From NCBI GenBank assembly GCA_008015155.1, contig SSFA01000036.1, forward strand, positions 1 to 54,768: a DNA stretch of 54,768 nucleotides. The letters are read 5' to 3'. The stretch comes from Thiothrix sp. (lineage in GTDB: Bacteria; Pseudomonadota; Gammaproteobacteria; Thiotrichales; Thiotrichaceae). This document shows, one piece after another, positions 1-8,530 of the stretch. Each line of letters starts with the position of its first letter. The stretch's first letter is position 1. The notes under the pieces are model-generated. The model was not told the origin of the DNA. It worked only from the letters and a program-made list of their open reading frames with translations, and did not search any database. Position numbers and translations under genes: made by a program.

Positions 1-165
1 ACCGAATACTTTGATTGGAAGAGCGACCTTTGACTTAACTACTTAAAATAACGTAATTGAGCTTTGGGTCACTTGCTTCCTTTGGCATCGCCAAGCTCCA
101 CAAGCACCCACACAAGTTTTGTCTGATTGCTTTGTTAAATAACGCCTGATTCATCAATCAGGAAG
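1..165 (-). other. rRNA operon leader (boxA/boxC region); 16S rRNA gene expected just left of the window
   Basis: Read on the minus strand, this stretch resembles the transcribed leader of a gammaproteobacterial rrn operon. A boxA-like TTTAACAA lies at 132-139. It is followed by ATCAGACAAAACTTGTGTGG and GTGC, closely matching the boxA/boxC arrangement of the E. coli rrn leader (TTTAACAA..ATCAGACAA..TGTGTGGGCAC). These elements load the NusB/NusE antitermination complex on rRNA transcripts. No 16S 5' end is visible, so the mature rRNA gene should start just beyond position 1. The downstream GC-rich dyad (GGAGCTTGGCGATGCC with flanking repeats) probably forms part of the RNase III processing stem. 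The call rests on the motif match plus the two promoters upstream. Confidence 0.85.
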
Positions 166-201
166 GACGCGCAGTCTAGTTAATTATCTATACACTGTCA
201 A
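165..201 (-). promoter_or_regulatory. rRNA operon promoter P2
   Basis: On the minus strand a -35 TTGACA (196-201) is followed by a 17-bp spacer and a -10 TAGACT (173-178). The discriminator GCGCGTCC follows, with the expected transcription start near 165. A GC-rich discriminator after a near-consensus core is the hallmark of stringently controlled (ppGpp/DksA) stable-RNA promoters. The DNA just upstream (202-260) is AT-rich and could serve as an UP element. Confidence 0.88.
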
Positions 202-317
202 GAATTTTCTTACTGATTTCTTAACACTGTTTGAACTCACTAGCTACTTAATTTCTCCACTTTAACTCACTAACTTACTGATTTATAAGTCGTTTCGCTG
301 TCGTGTCGTCCTCAAGA

Positions 318-385
318 AGTTGCGCATTATACAGACCACAGCTCTATCGTCAACTCCCTATCTCAAAAATTTTGAAACTATTTTA
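318..385 (-). promoter_or_regulatory. rRNA operon promoter P1 with UP element
   Basis: On the minus strand a -35 TTGACG (348-353), a 16-bp spacer and a consensus -10 TATAAT (326-331) are followed by the discriminator GCGCAAC. Spacing and discriminator are those of E. coli rrn P1 promoters, and P2 lies about 150 bp downstream, as in the E. coli tandem arrangement. An A/T-tract block (about 358-385, containing AAAATTTTTGA) sits where an UP element for the RNA polymerase alpha C-terminal domain is expected. It overlaps the last codons of tyrS, which is transcribed in the same direction. Confidence 0.85.
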
Positions 386-1577
386 CAGTCACTTTAGCGA
401 ACTTTCGTTTGCCCACTTGGATCACAGCAATAGTTCCTTTTGAGATCAATAGATTACGGTCTTCAACTTTCGCACCGTCGATTTTCACACCACCCTGTTG
501 AATCATGCGAAAAGCTTCAGATGTACTATCCACCAAGCCTGCATTCTTGAGTAGATTCGCTATTGGCAAATTTGCATTCTCGATCTCTACACTAACTTCA
601 GGCAAATCGTCTGGCAAAGCCCCCTTTTGGAAACGAGTAATAAAGTCTTCTTGTGCTGCTGTTGCTGCACTCTTGTTATGGAAACGAGTAATTAACTCTG
701 CTGCTAATAAAAACTTAACATCACGTGGGTTTAAACCTTCAGCTACTTCCTGACGTAGCTTCTTGAGTTCAGACAGCGGCCGGAAGCTCAACAAATCAAA
801 ATAACGCCACATCAGGTCGTCTGAGACCGACATGATCTTGCCAAACATATCATTCGGCGCATCAGTAATACCGATGTAGTTACCTAAGGACTTGGACATT
901 TTATTCACCCCGTCCAAGCCTTCTAATAAAGGTAGAGTGATAACCACTTGTTGTTCTTGCCCATACATGCGTTGCAGTTCCCGCCCGACCAGTAAATTGA
1001 ATTTCTGATCAGTGCCGCCCATTTCTACATCAGCTCGCAGCGCCACTGAATCGTAGCCTTGCACGAGGGGATATAAAAACTCATGGATAGCAATCGGCTG
1101 ATTCGATTTATAGCGTTTACTGAAATCATCCCGCTCCAGCATTCGTGCAACAGTTTGTTTGGCCACCAACTGAATCATTTCTGCGGAGCTCATCTTTCCC
1201 ATCCAAGTGGAATTGAAGGCTACTTCCGTTTTCTCAGGATCAAGTATTTTGAATACTTGTTCTTTATAAGTCGTTGCGTTTTGGTTGACCTGCTCTTCAG
1301 TCAAAGGTGGGCGAGTAGCCGATTTACCAGTAGGATCACCAATTCGTCCGGTAAAATCGCCGATTAAGAAGATAACTTGATGCCCTAACTCTTGGAACTG
1401 GCGCATCTTATTAATAATGACGGTATGACCTACATGTAAATCAGGAGCTGTAGGATCAAATCCAACCTTTACTCTTAGAGGACGACCTTTATTAAGTTTA
1501 TCAACTAGCTCAGACTTGACTAAAATCTCTTCTGTGCCGCGTTCTAATTCGTTCAGAATATCGTAGGGCTGCATCAT
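378..1577 (-). CDS. tyrS: tyrosyl-tRNA synthetase
   Basis: Cytosolic class I aminoacyl-tRNA synthetase that charges tRNA-Tyr with tyrosine. The Rossmann domain carries the HIGH-type motif HVGH in DPTAPDLHVGHT near residue 45 and the KMSKS loop as NKMSKSLGN. The C-terminal 60 residues form an S4 RNA-binding domain (AFRMIQQGGVKIDGAKVEDRN). At 399 aa this is the form with a short anticodon-binding domain common in proteobacteria. I chose the ATG at 1577, preceded by GGAACC; a TTG eight codons upstream is open but poorly supported. The gene is followed directly by an rRNA operon on the same strand and is divergent from a cell-wall peptidase gene. Confidence 0.96.
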   Translation of the reverse strand: MMQPYDILNELERGTEEILVKSELVDKLNKGRPLRVKVGFDPTAPDLHVGHTVIINKMRQFQELGHQVIFLIGDFTGRIGDPTGKSATRPPLTEEQVNQNATTYKEQVFKILDPEKTEVAFNSTWMGKMSSAEMIQLVAKQTVARMLERDDFSKRYKSNQPIAIHEFLYPLVQGYDSVALRADVEMGGTDQKFNLLVGRELQRMYGQEQQVVITLPLLEGLDGVNKMSKSLGNYIGITDAPNDMFGKIMSVSDDLMWRYFDLLSFRPLSELKKLRQEVAEGLNPRDVKFLLAAELITRFHNKSAATAAQEDFITRFQKGALPDDLPEVSVEIENANLPIANLLKNAGLVDSTSEAFRMIQQGGVKIDGAKVEDRNLLISKGTIAVIQVGKRKFAKVTVK

Positions 1578-1905
1578 CAACTTGGTTCCAATGATTGACA
1601 AGAAAACGGTTTTACCCTAAAAAGCGCGAATTAGCTTATCACGAATCCCTTAGTTAGCTAAGCTTACGTGATTGTCACTCGCGACAATTTGTGAGTGAGT
1701 TTTTGTTTATTTTTTCGGTTGGAAGCCTCTAAAAGTTCAGGCATGATTCAGTGCCTTTTAGTTAGTCTCGCGCCAAGTATAAGTTTTTAAAGCTTATTTT
1801 TGAGCTATGCGAAGGCTATACCATGGAGTTGTTATTTTGTTAAACACCAGCAAAAGACCTTCGCCTCCTACGAACAATAAAAATAATAATAAGTGGAGCC
1901 AGGCA
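1578..1905. other. tyrS / M23 peptidase divergent intergenic region
   Basis: About 330 bp without a gene, which must hold the promoters of both flanking genes. A perfect 6-bp inverted repeat, ATTGTC (1671-1676) and GACAAT (1683-1688), overlaps a second CACTC/GAGTG pair (1676-1680, 1693-1697). A T-rich run (1698-1714) follows. This could be an operator or the relic of a terminator; nothing decides between them. I cannot place a convincing -35/-10 pair. The reading frame of the downstream peptidase stays open back to 1807, but that extension lacks a good ribosome site. Confidence 0.4.
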
Positions 1906-3519
1906 ATGGAACGTTACAACCTTCCAGTTGGCGGTATTGAAATCACCATTGGCAGGAAAGATACGAACAAACTGGATGAAGTTCATGCCATTACCAGCTC
2001 TGCAGAAGTTAGAGCACAACAGAATCAGCAGAATACACGCTTCGAAACTAACCCTTATAAACCTGCTAGAAGCAGATCGCCTATTCTCAGTGCTACTACT
2101 CAAGAACCAGAAACTCAATCGTCCAAGCCCATCAAAAATAAAAAGCGTTCTCTGAAAAACACTACCACACGTTATGTTTTGAGCCGCTCTTTAGTAGTAG
2201 CTGCTGTACTAATGGCCTTAGGCAATATCCCTGTACATTCCACAGTACTACTGTCTGAACCCAGTAATGATGGAAGCCTAGCCGATGAAGCACAAACAGC
2301 GGTATTACGGGCGGCAAAAAACACTGAGCCTCTTGAGCTGCCGACGGTTACAGAAACCTATGCGGGCTACGAGATGGAGGCCTTACCTTCTGCAAGCCAT
2401 GGCGAGTGGACATTTTATCCAATCGTCGCTGGTACTACGATTGAAGAAGTCTTAGCTGAGTTGAATGTTTCTACTGATTTGGCTAGCCTCAGTGATGATC
2501 CCGAGAATGCTAAGATCCTGTCTAACCTGCAAACAGGTAATAAAGTTTTTATCCAAGTCAGTGATGAAGCTGTTAAGCAAATCATCTATGCCACTGGCAA
2601 GCGAACAGCCTACATTATTTCGCAGCAAGATGATAAGTATGTAGGTCGTTGGGACAATGAGGTGTTTGAAGAACAACAAAATCGGGTTGCTTTTACAGTT
2701 CATAATCCCTTCCACTATGAAGCTAATAAAGCGGGCTTACCGATTTCAATCACTCGCCAACTGAGTAAAGTCTTTAAAGATGATATCGACTTTCGGCAAA
2801 TTAGCATTGGCGATCAAGTCAGTGTGATATTTGAAGACTTTTACTACCAGAGTGAACGTATTTTCTCACAGAACATTCTAGCGGCTGAATTCAATCATAA
2901 AGGTGAAAGTTTTCAACGCATTCGTTTCCAACTGGGCTCAGGTAAAACCCGCTATTTACGCCCCGATGAAGAAACCGAACTTAAACAAGTCGCTTTCAAC
3001 CGTCTACCTTTACAAGGCGCTGGGCGCTTATCTTCCGGCTTTGGATCAAGGGTTCATCCAGTGTTTGGCTTCCGACGGATGCACGCGGGCACCGATTTCG
3101 CAGCACCTTACGGCACACCGATTTATGCGACTGGGGATGGCACTGTGCAATATGTTGGCCGTAAAGGCGGCTATGGTAAAGTGATCGAACTCAGTCATGG
3201 CGAGGGTATTAGTACCTTATATGGCCATATGTCCGATTACCAAAAAGGCTTAGCGAGTGGTGATTCAGTCAAGCGTGGGGATGTCATTGGTTATGTAGGC
3301 TCTACAGGCACTTCGACGGGTAATCATGTGCACTATGAATTCAAAATCAATGGTGAGCCTCAGGACCCTATGACGGTGGCTTTACCTGAAAAAGGCGTCT
3401 TAAGCCCGGCAGAAATGCAAGATTTTAAAGAATATGCACGCAACCTCACTAGCCAGTTAGTTAGATTACGTGAAACCGCCTCGATTGAACGCAATGTACG
3501 CCGTGAGTTTGGTGGTTAA
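1906..3519 (+). CDS. M23 family peptidoglycan DD-metalloendopeptidase (MepM/OapA-like)
   Basis: Envelope-bound zinc endopeptidase predicted to cut peptide cross-links in peptidoglycan. After a basic cytoplasmic N-terminus, one hydrophobic segment (SLVVAAVLMALGNIPVH) anchors it to the inner membrane. The middle holds an OapA/LysM-like region (TIEEVLAELNVSTDLASLS). The C-terminal M23 domain contains the zinc-site motifs HAGTD and HVHYE, with SSGFGSRVHPVFG at its start, so it looks catalytically intact. I prefer the ATG at 1906, which has GGAG seven bases upstream; an upstream in-frame ATG at 1807 would add 33 Asn/Pro-rich residues. A gene of this family beside tyrS is a recurrent gammaproteobacterial arrangement. 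Confidence 0.9.
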   Translation: MERYNLPVGGIEITIGRKDTNKLDEVHAITSSAEVRAQQNQQNTRFETNPYKPARSRSPILSATTQEPETQSSKPIKNKKRSLKNTTTRYVLSRSLVVAAVLMALGNIPVHSTVLLSEPSNDGSLADEAQTAVLRAAKNTEPLELPTVTETYAGYEMEALPSASHGEWTFYPIVAGTTIEEVLAELNVSTDLASLSDDPENAKILSNLQTGNKVFIQVSDEAVKQIIYATGKRTAYIISQQDDKYVGRWDNEVFEEQQNRVAFTVHNPFHYEANKAGLPISITRQLSKVFKDDIDFRQISIGDQVSVIFEDFYYQSERIFSQNILAAEFNHKGESFQRIRFQLGSGKTRYLRPDEETELKQVAFNRLPLQGAGRLSSGFGSRVHPVFGFRRMHAGTDFAAPYGTPIYATGDGTVQYVGRKGGYGKVIELSHGEGISTLYGHMSDYQKGLASGDSVKRGDVIGYVGSTGTSTGNHVHYEFKINGEPQDPMTVALPEKGVLSPAEMQDFKEYARNLTSQLVRLRETASIERNVRREFGG

Positions 3520-3530
3520 ACCCCAAGCAA

Positions 3531-3558
3531 GAAGAGGCTAAGCTAAATCAGCCTCTTC
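3531..3558. terminator. hairpin shared by two convergent genes
   Basis: A perfect 9-bp inverted repeat (GAAGAGGCT at 3531-3539, AGCCTCTTC at 3550-3558) with a 10-nt loop lies between the M23 peptidase stop and the end of iscX, overlapping the last iscX codons. There is no U-tract on either side, so intrinsic termination is plausible but not certain. Confidence 0.5.
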
Positions 3559-3747
3559 AATCCAAGTCATTTGAATAGCCTCTAAAATCTTCTCATTAGA
3601 CCGATTAGGGTCATCCGTGAAATTTCTTAAACCCATTACCCAAGCATGCAAATCCGTAAAGCGGATATAACGTGGGTCAACCTCTGGGTGGCTCTCAAGC
3701 AATTCAAGTGCAATTTCTAAAGTATCTGTCCATTTTAAAGCGTCCAT
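3538..3747 (-). CDS. iscX: Fe-S cluster assembly protein IscX
   Basis: Small acidic protein (69 aa, the usual length) at the end of the ISC operon. Family members bind IscS and iron and modulate cysteine desulfurase activity. Family features visible are the N-terminal LKWTDTLEIALEL helix, HPEVDPRYIRFTDLHAWV, and the DDPNRSNEKILEAIQMTW tail. It starts 9 bp after the ferredoxin stop, as expected for the last cistron. Confidence 0.95.
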   Translation of the reverse strand: MDALKWTDTLEIALELLESHPEVDPRYIRFTDLHAWVMGLRNFTDDPNRSNEKILEAIQMTWIEEADLA

Positions 3748-3756
3748 TCCCTCTCC

Positions 3757-4098
3757 TTAATGTGAGCCTTCTGACACCATATTGATCGTATATCTAGGAA
3801 TTTCGATAACTAAATCCTCAGCACCTACTAAAGCTTGGCAGCTCAAACGGGAATCGGGATCAACTCCCCAAGCTTTATCGAGATAATCCTCTTCTTGCTC
3901 AGTGGCTTCTTCTAAAGAGTCAAAACCTTCACGAACATACACATGGCAAGTCGTACAAGCACAGGATTTTTCACAAGCATGTTCCAACTCAATCCCATTG
4001 CTCAGTGCAGCATCACAAATACTGATACCTACTGGCACTTCAAATAAAGCGCCCTCTGGACATAAGTCTTCGTGGGGTAAGAAAATTAATTTTGGCAT
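3757..4098 (-). CDS. fdx: ISC-type [2Fe-2S] ferredoxin
   Basis: Electron carrier for iron-sulfur cluster assembly, thought to donate electrons to the IscS-IscU complex. The plant/adrenodoxin-type fold is shown by the cluster ligands in CEKSCACTTCHVYV and a distant fourth Cys in RLSCQAL, giving the Cx5Cx2C...C pattern. Length is 113 aa, close to E. coli Fdx. Its start overlaps the 3' end of hscA by 13 bp, indicating translational coupling. Confidence 0.97.
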   Translation of the reverse strand: MPKLIFLPHEDLCPEGALFEVPVGISICDAALSNGIELEHACEKSCACTTCHVYVREGFDSLEEATEQEEDYLDKAWGVDPDSRLSCQALVGAEDLVIEIPRYTINMVSEGSH

Positions 4099-5993
4099 GG
4101 GCGATTAAATCCTGTATCTGAAGAAAACTCATCGACCTTATGACCGGCCATTGCAGCACGAACTGAGGCATTCATGCGACGCGCCACATAAGCTTCCGCC
4201 GCCTGCTCAAGTGCTTTAATCGCCTGGATGATCATTTCAACCTGTTCACTTCTGCGTGCTGCTACTAACTCAGCGCGTTTAACAAGTAAAGCTTCACGCT
4301 CTGCTACTGTTAATAGCTGTTCACCATCAGCTAGCAAAGCTGCATCTAAAGCCTCTAGCACTCGATCCGCTTCAACTTGTTGCTCACGTAAACGCCGTGC
4401 CTCCATATCAACGCGCGCGTTTACCATAGAGTCGCGTAACATAGTTGCTATTTCAGTATCACTCAGTCCATAGGAGGGCTTCACTTCGATACTGGAGCTA
4501 ACCCCTGTTGATTCTTCACGCGCACTCACACTTAACAAGCCATCAGCATCAACTTGAAAAGTCACCTGAATCCTTGCGGCTCCAGCCACCATTGGTGGAA
4601 TACCACGCAAAGAAAAACGCGCTAAGGAGCGACAAGCATCCACCGTTTCACGCTCACCTTGCAGCACATGCAGGGACATCGCGGTTTGCCCATCTTTGAA
4701 AGTAGTAAATTCTTGGGCACGCGCAACAGGAATAGTCGTATTACGTTGAATCACTTTTTCAACCAAGCCGCCCATCGTTTCCAAACCTAATGACAGCGGA
4801 ATCACATCCAAGAGCAGCATCTCAGCCTCAGGCTTGTTCCCTGCCAAAATATCGGCTTGAATCGCTGCGCCTAAAGCAACAACCCGATCAGGATCAATAT
4901 CAACTAAGGGTTCGCGCTCAAAGAAAGCACCAACTTGCTCGCGTACTGCTAAGACGCGCGTGGAGCCACCGACCATCACGACTTCTTGAATCTGTGACTT
5001 TTCTAAACCTGCATCACGTAAAGCGCGCCGACAAGCCACTAAAGTCTTTTTAATCAGTGCTGCTATCAAGTTATTAAGTTGTTCACGACTTAACTCACCT
5101 TGCCAATCCGCCAATTGTAGGGACGTCGCTGCTGTACTACTTAAAGCTTCTTTAGCCTCACGCGCAACTACTAAGGCTTGGCGCAAAAGCTGGGCATCTT
5201 GTGCATCATCCAAACCAGCTTGCTGCAACAGCCACTCAGCTACAGCATAATCAAAATCATCACCGCCTAAAGCCGAGTCTCCACCGGTGGCTAATACTTC
5301 AAACACACCTTTGTGCAGGCGCAAAATAGAAATATCAAACGTGCCACCACCAAGATCATAGACAGCGATTACTTTGCCTTCAGTAGCCGAAGTATCCTCA
5401 CGATCTAAACCATAAGCTACTGCCGCAGCCGTAGGCTCATTAAGCAAACGATAAACATTTAAGCCTGCTAAGGTCGCTGCGTCACGAGTTGCTTGACGTT
5501 GCGCATCATCAAAATACGCAGGCACCGTAATCACTACACCAGACAAGTCACCCCCTAGAGTCGCTTCAGCACGTTCTTTGAGGGCTTTTAAAATCTGAGC
5601 GGATACTTCAATAGCGGTCACTTCACCGGCACTAGTTTGAATACGCGGTACGGCAGCCTCGGTATCAAGAATCTGATAAGGCAAATGCCCTCTTAAGGTT
5701 TGTACCTCTTGAGCCGAACGTCCCATTAGACGTTTAATAGAAGCGAGTGTATTCAAAGGATCCTGTAAAGCTTGCTGTTTCGCTTCCCAACCAACTTGTG
5801 GATTCGTACCCGCTTGATAATGCACAACCGAAGGCAATAAATGTTGGCCAGTATAATCTGGAAGCGTATCGGCTACTCCACTGCGTACGGTGGCCACTAA
5901 AGAATTAGTCGTACCTAAATCTATACCCACCGCTAAACGATGTTCATGCGGTAAGGTCGCCATACCAGGTTCAGCAATTTGCAGCAGCGCCAT
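4086..5993 (-). CDS. hscA: Fe-S assembly Hsp70 chaperone HscA
   Basis: Specialised Hsp70 that with HscB promotes cluster transfer from IscU. The ATPase domain begins with VGIDLGTTNSLVATV near residue 22 and contains VITVPAYFDDAQRQAT, YDLGGGTFDISIL and the VMVGGSTRV segment. The substrate-binding and lid regions occupy the C-terminal 250 residues. At 635 aa it is slightly longer than E. coli HscA (616) through a short N-terminal extension. The ATG overlaps the hscB stop by one base (TAATG). The client site LPPVK is present in the IscU encoded nearby. Confidence 0.97.
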   Translation of the reverse strand: MALLQIAEPGMATLPHEHRLAVGIDLGTTNSLVATVRSGVADTLPDYTGQHLLPSVVHYQAGTNPQVGWEAKQQALQDPLNTLASIKRLMGRSAQEVQTLRGHLPYQILDTEAAVPRIQTSAGEVTAIEVSAQILKALKERAEATLGGDLSGVVITVPAYFDDAQRQATRDAATLAGLNVYRLLNEPTAAAVAYGLDREDTSATEGKVIAVYDLGGGTFDISILRLHKGVFEVLATGGDSALGGDDFDYAVAEWLLQQAGLDDAQDAQLLRQALVVAREAKEALSSTAATSLQLADWQGELSREQLNNLIAALIKKTLVACRRALRDAGLEKSQIQEVVMVGGSTRVLAVREQVGAFFEREPLVDIDPDRVVALGAAIQADILAGNKPEAEMLLLDVIPLSLGLETMGGLVEKVIQRNTTIPVARAQEFTTFKDGQTAMSLHVLQGERETVDACRSLARFSLRGIPPMVAGAARIQVTFQVDADGLLSVSAREESTGVSSSIEVKPSYGLSDTEIATMLRDSMVNARVDMEARRLREQQVEADRVLEALDAALLADGEQLLTVAEREALLVKRAELVAARRSEQVEMIIQAIKALEQAAEAYVARRMNASVRAAMAGHKVDEFSSDTGFNRPCQN

Positions 5994-6532
5994 TACAATT
6001 CATCCTCTAAACGCTCTAAGCGAGTTTGTGCATCTTCGAGTAAGCGCTCATAAAAACGCATTTTTAATAAAACCCCTTTGGCGTCTGCATATGCTTGCAC
6101 TTGCCAAGTAGTGGCAAACTTAGCCTCGAGTGTCTGCAGTTCAGCCTGTAAATCTTTTATGCACTGATCCAAAGGCTCAAAAGGATCAGCAGCTTCCGCA
6201 GCCTCTTCTATTGCTTCTCGCCATTCAATTTGCTGCATGAGGAAAGCAGCATCCTGTGTAGTATCACGCTCGTCATTAAAACCTATCCCTGCTTGCTCCA
6301 ACAAATAGCGCGCGCGCAACCGGGGTTGCCGCAAGGTAGTATGTGCTTCATTTAAAAGAGAAGTAATTTGCATCGCTAATCGTCGTTCCTGCTCAGAACC
6401 CTGTACGTAACGATCAGGATGATAACGAGCTTGTAACTCGCGAAAGCGTTGGGTTAACACCGCTGGGTCAATTTCAAATTGAGCTGGCAAGCCAAACAGG
6501 GCAAACCAGTCACGCGGCAAATCCTGTAACAT
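5993..6532 (-). CDS. hscB: Fe-S assembly J-domain co-chaperone HscB
   Basis: J-protein partner of HscA that stimulates its ATPase and delivers IscU. The N-terminal J-domain has the diagnostic HPD tripeptide in ARYHPDRYVQ near residue 37. The C-terminal half is the three-helix HscB oligomerisation domain that binds IscU. Length 179 aa fits the family. It is coupled to hscA and lies 15 bp after iscA. Confidence 0.96.
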   Translation of the reverse strand: MLQDLPRDWFALFGLPAQFEIDPAVLTQRFRELQARYHPDRYVQGSEQERRLAMQITSLLNEAHTTLRQPRLRARYLLEQAGIGFNDERDTTQDAAFLMQQIEWREAIEEAAEAADPFEPLDQCIKDLQAELQTLEAKFATTWQVQAYADAKGVLLKMRFYERLLEDAQTRLERLEDEL

Positions 6533-6547
6533 AGCGCCCCGTTGTAA

Positions 6548-6871
6548 TTAGACAGTAAAGCTTTCGCCACAACCGCAGCGCGCTTTCTCATTCGGATTAG
6601 TAAACTTGAAACCTTCGTTTAAACCTTCACGGGTGTAATCCAGCTCTGTCCCATCCAGATAAACTAAGCTTTTGGGATCAATGATGATTTTCACTTTGCC
6701 TGCTTCAAATACGGTATCAGTATCTTCTAAGGCATCAGCAAATTCCATTGTGTAAGCCATACCAGAGCAACCGGTGGTTTTCACCCCTAAGCGTAAACCA
6801 AGGCCTTTACCACGTTTCGTCAAAAAGCTTTCTACTCGCTCAGCGGCTTTTTCAGTCAAAGTGATCGCCAT
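6548..6871 (-). CDS. iscA: iron-sulfur cluster assembly protein IscA
   Basis: A-type carrier that accepts iron or clusters and passes them to apoproteins. The three family cysteines are visible, one in TTGCSGMAY and two in the C-terminal CGCGESF. Length 107 aa equals E. coli IscA. It starts 3 bp after the iscU stop. Confidence 0.97.
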   Translation of the reverse strand: MAITLTEKAAERVESFLTKRGKGLGLRLGVKTTGCSGMAYTMEFADALEDTDTVFEAGKVKIIIDPKSLVYLDGTELDYTREGLNEGFKFTNPNEKARCGCGESFTV

Positions 6872-6874
6872 TGC

Positions 6875-7258
6875 TTAACCTTGTTGCTTACTTTGGTAGT
6901 CTTCGATTGCTGCACGGATCGCATCTTCAGCTAAGACTGAACAATGGATCTTTACCGGCGGTAGCTCTAATTCGGCCGCGATATCGGTATTTTTAATCTG
7001 TTTAGCTTGCTCTAAAGTTTTACCTTTCACCCACTCAGTTAAGAGGCTAGAGGAAGCAATCGCAGAGCCACACCCGTAAGTTTTAAACTTAGCATCTTCA
7101 ATCACGCCTTCAGCATTGACTTTAATCTGTAGCTTCATGACATCGCCACAGGCGGGCGCGCCGACCATGCCTGTACCAATTTGCAAATCGGCTTTATTAA
7201 AACTACCCACATTGCGTGGATTTTCATAATGATCAATTACTTTTTCGCTGTATGCCAT
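6875..7258 (-). CDS. iscU: iron-sulfur cluster scaffold IscU
   Basis: Scaffold on which [2Fe-2S] and [4Fe-4S] clusters are built from IscS-derived sulfur. The three ligand cysteines lie in GAPACGDVMK, TYGCGSAIASS and IHCSVLAEDA, with the conserved Asp after the first. LPPVKIHC contains the LPPVK motif recognised by HscA. Length 127 aa matches E. coli (128). It lies 15 bp downstream of iscS. Confidence 0.98.
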   Translation of the reverse strand: MAYSEKVIDHYENPRNVGSFNKADLQIGTGMVGAPACGDVMKLQIKVNAEGVIEDAKFKTYGCGSAIASSSLLTEWVKGKTLEQAKQIKNTDIAAELELPPVKIHCSVLAEDAIRAAIEDYQSKQQG

Positions 7259-7273
7259 ATTTCACCTCAAAAA

Positions 7274-8509
7274 TTAATGCGCTGCCCATTTTACAGTACT
7301 TAAATCAATGCCTTCTTGGTGCATTTCCCATAAGGGTGATAATTCCCGTAAATGATTCACTGCTTGATGCAAACTGACAAGCGCTTGATCAACATCGTCT
7401 ATAGTAGAAAAGCGCCCGAAGGTTATACGTAAAGAGCTATGCGATAATTCATCACTACGCCCTAAAGCCCGCAAGACATAACTCGGCTCTAAGCTCGCAC
7501 TGGTACAGGCTGAACCTGAAGACAGCGCTAAATTCTTCAGCGACATCATCAAGCTCTCACCTTCTACAAAGTTAAAACTTATATTCAAATTGCCAGCGAT
7601 ACGCTGCTCTAAATCACCATTGAGATAGACTTCATCAATATCTTGTAAGCCTTGCCATAAACGATCCCGTAACATACGTAAGCGTTCGTTTTCAGCTGCC
7701 ATTTCTAATTTAGCGATACGGAAAGCTTCCCCCATGCCAACGATTTGATGCGTTGGTAAAGTACCAGAACGCATACCGCGCTCATGCCCACCACCATGGA
7801 TTTGTGCCTCGATACGCACCCGCGGTTTACGGCGCACATACAAAGCACCAATACCCTTAGGACCATACACTTTGTGTGCTGAAAAGCTCATTAAATCAAC
7901 TGGCATAGTTTCCAGATCAATTTCGACTTTACCTGCACTTTGCGCCGCATCAACATGGAAGACAATTTTGTTAGCACGGCAGATTTCGCCAATCGCTTTA
8001 ATATCCTGAATCACACCAATTTCATTATTAACGTGCATTACCGAAACAACAGTCGTGTCAGGACGAATGGCTGCTTTAAATTTTTCTAAATCCAACAAAC
8101 CATTCGGCTCTGGATCCAAATAAGTGACCTCAAAACCTTCCCGCTCTAATTGGCGGCAAGTATCTAACACTGCTTTGTGTTCGGTTTTCACCGTAATCAG
8201 ATGTTTACCACGGCGCTCATTAAAATGCGCAGCACCTTTAATCGCTAAGTTATTGGACTCGGTAGCGCCACTCGTCCAGACAATCTCTTTAGCATCCGCA
8301 TTAATAAGCGCAGCCACCTGAGCACGCGCTTCTTCAATGGCTTCCTCTGCGGCCCAACCAAAGGCATGACTACGTGAAGCTGGATTACCAAACACACCAT
8401 CCAGGGTTAAATACTGCATCATTTTTTCAGCAACTCGCGGATCAACGGGGGTGGTCGCTGAATAATCAAGATAAATAGGCGCTTTCGCTGGGCTCATAGC
8501 TGGTAACAC
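7274..8509 (-). CDS. iscS: cysteine desulfurase IscS
   Basis: PLP-dependent enzyme that turns cysteine into alanine and enzyme-bound persulfide, feeding Fe-S assembly and tRNA thiolation. The family start IYLDYSATTPVDPRVAEKM, the PLP-lysine region SFSAHKVYGPKG and the mobile catalytic loop SSGSACTSASLEPSYVL are all present. The GTG at 8509 gives 411 aa. An ATG four codons downstream (8497) gives 407 aa, nearer the E. coli N-terminus; AAGG lies 4 nt before the GTG, so both remain possible. It follows iscR by 21 bp. Confidence 0.97.
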   Translation of the reverse strand: MLPAMSPAKAPIYLDYSATTPVDPRVAEKMMQYLTLDGVFGNPASRSHAFGWAAEEAIEEARAQVAALINADAKEIVWTSGATESNNLAIKGAAHFNERRGKHLITVKTEHKAVLDTCRQLEREGFEVTYLDPEPNGLLDLEKFKAAIRPDTTVVSVMHVNNEIGVIQDIKAIGEICRANKIVFHVDAAQSAGKVEIDLETMPVDLMSFSAHKVYGPKGIGALYVRRKPRVRIEAQIHGGGHERGMRSGTLPTHQIVGMGEAFRIAKLEMAAENERLRMLRDRLWQGLQDIDEVYLNGDLEQRIAGNLNISFNFVEGESLMMSLKNLALSSGSACTSASLEPSYVLRALGRSDELSHSSLRITFGRFSTIDDVDQALVSLHQAVNHLRELSPLWEMHQEGIDLSTVKWAAH

Positions 8510-8530
8510 TCAACCTTAACTCTAAAGGTA

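Noticed and set aside
1083..1367. Open frames opposite tyrS and many others opposite or out of frame with strong genes
   Set aside because: They lack ribosome sites and family similarity and lie within well-supported genes; treated as chance frames.
1671..1714. Inverted repeats plus T-run upstream of the M23 gene as a terminator
   Set aside because: The two flanking genes diverge, so no transcript should end here; kept only as an unexplained dyad.
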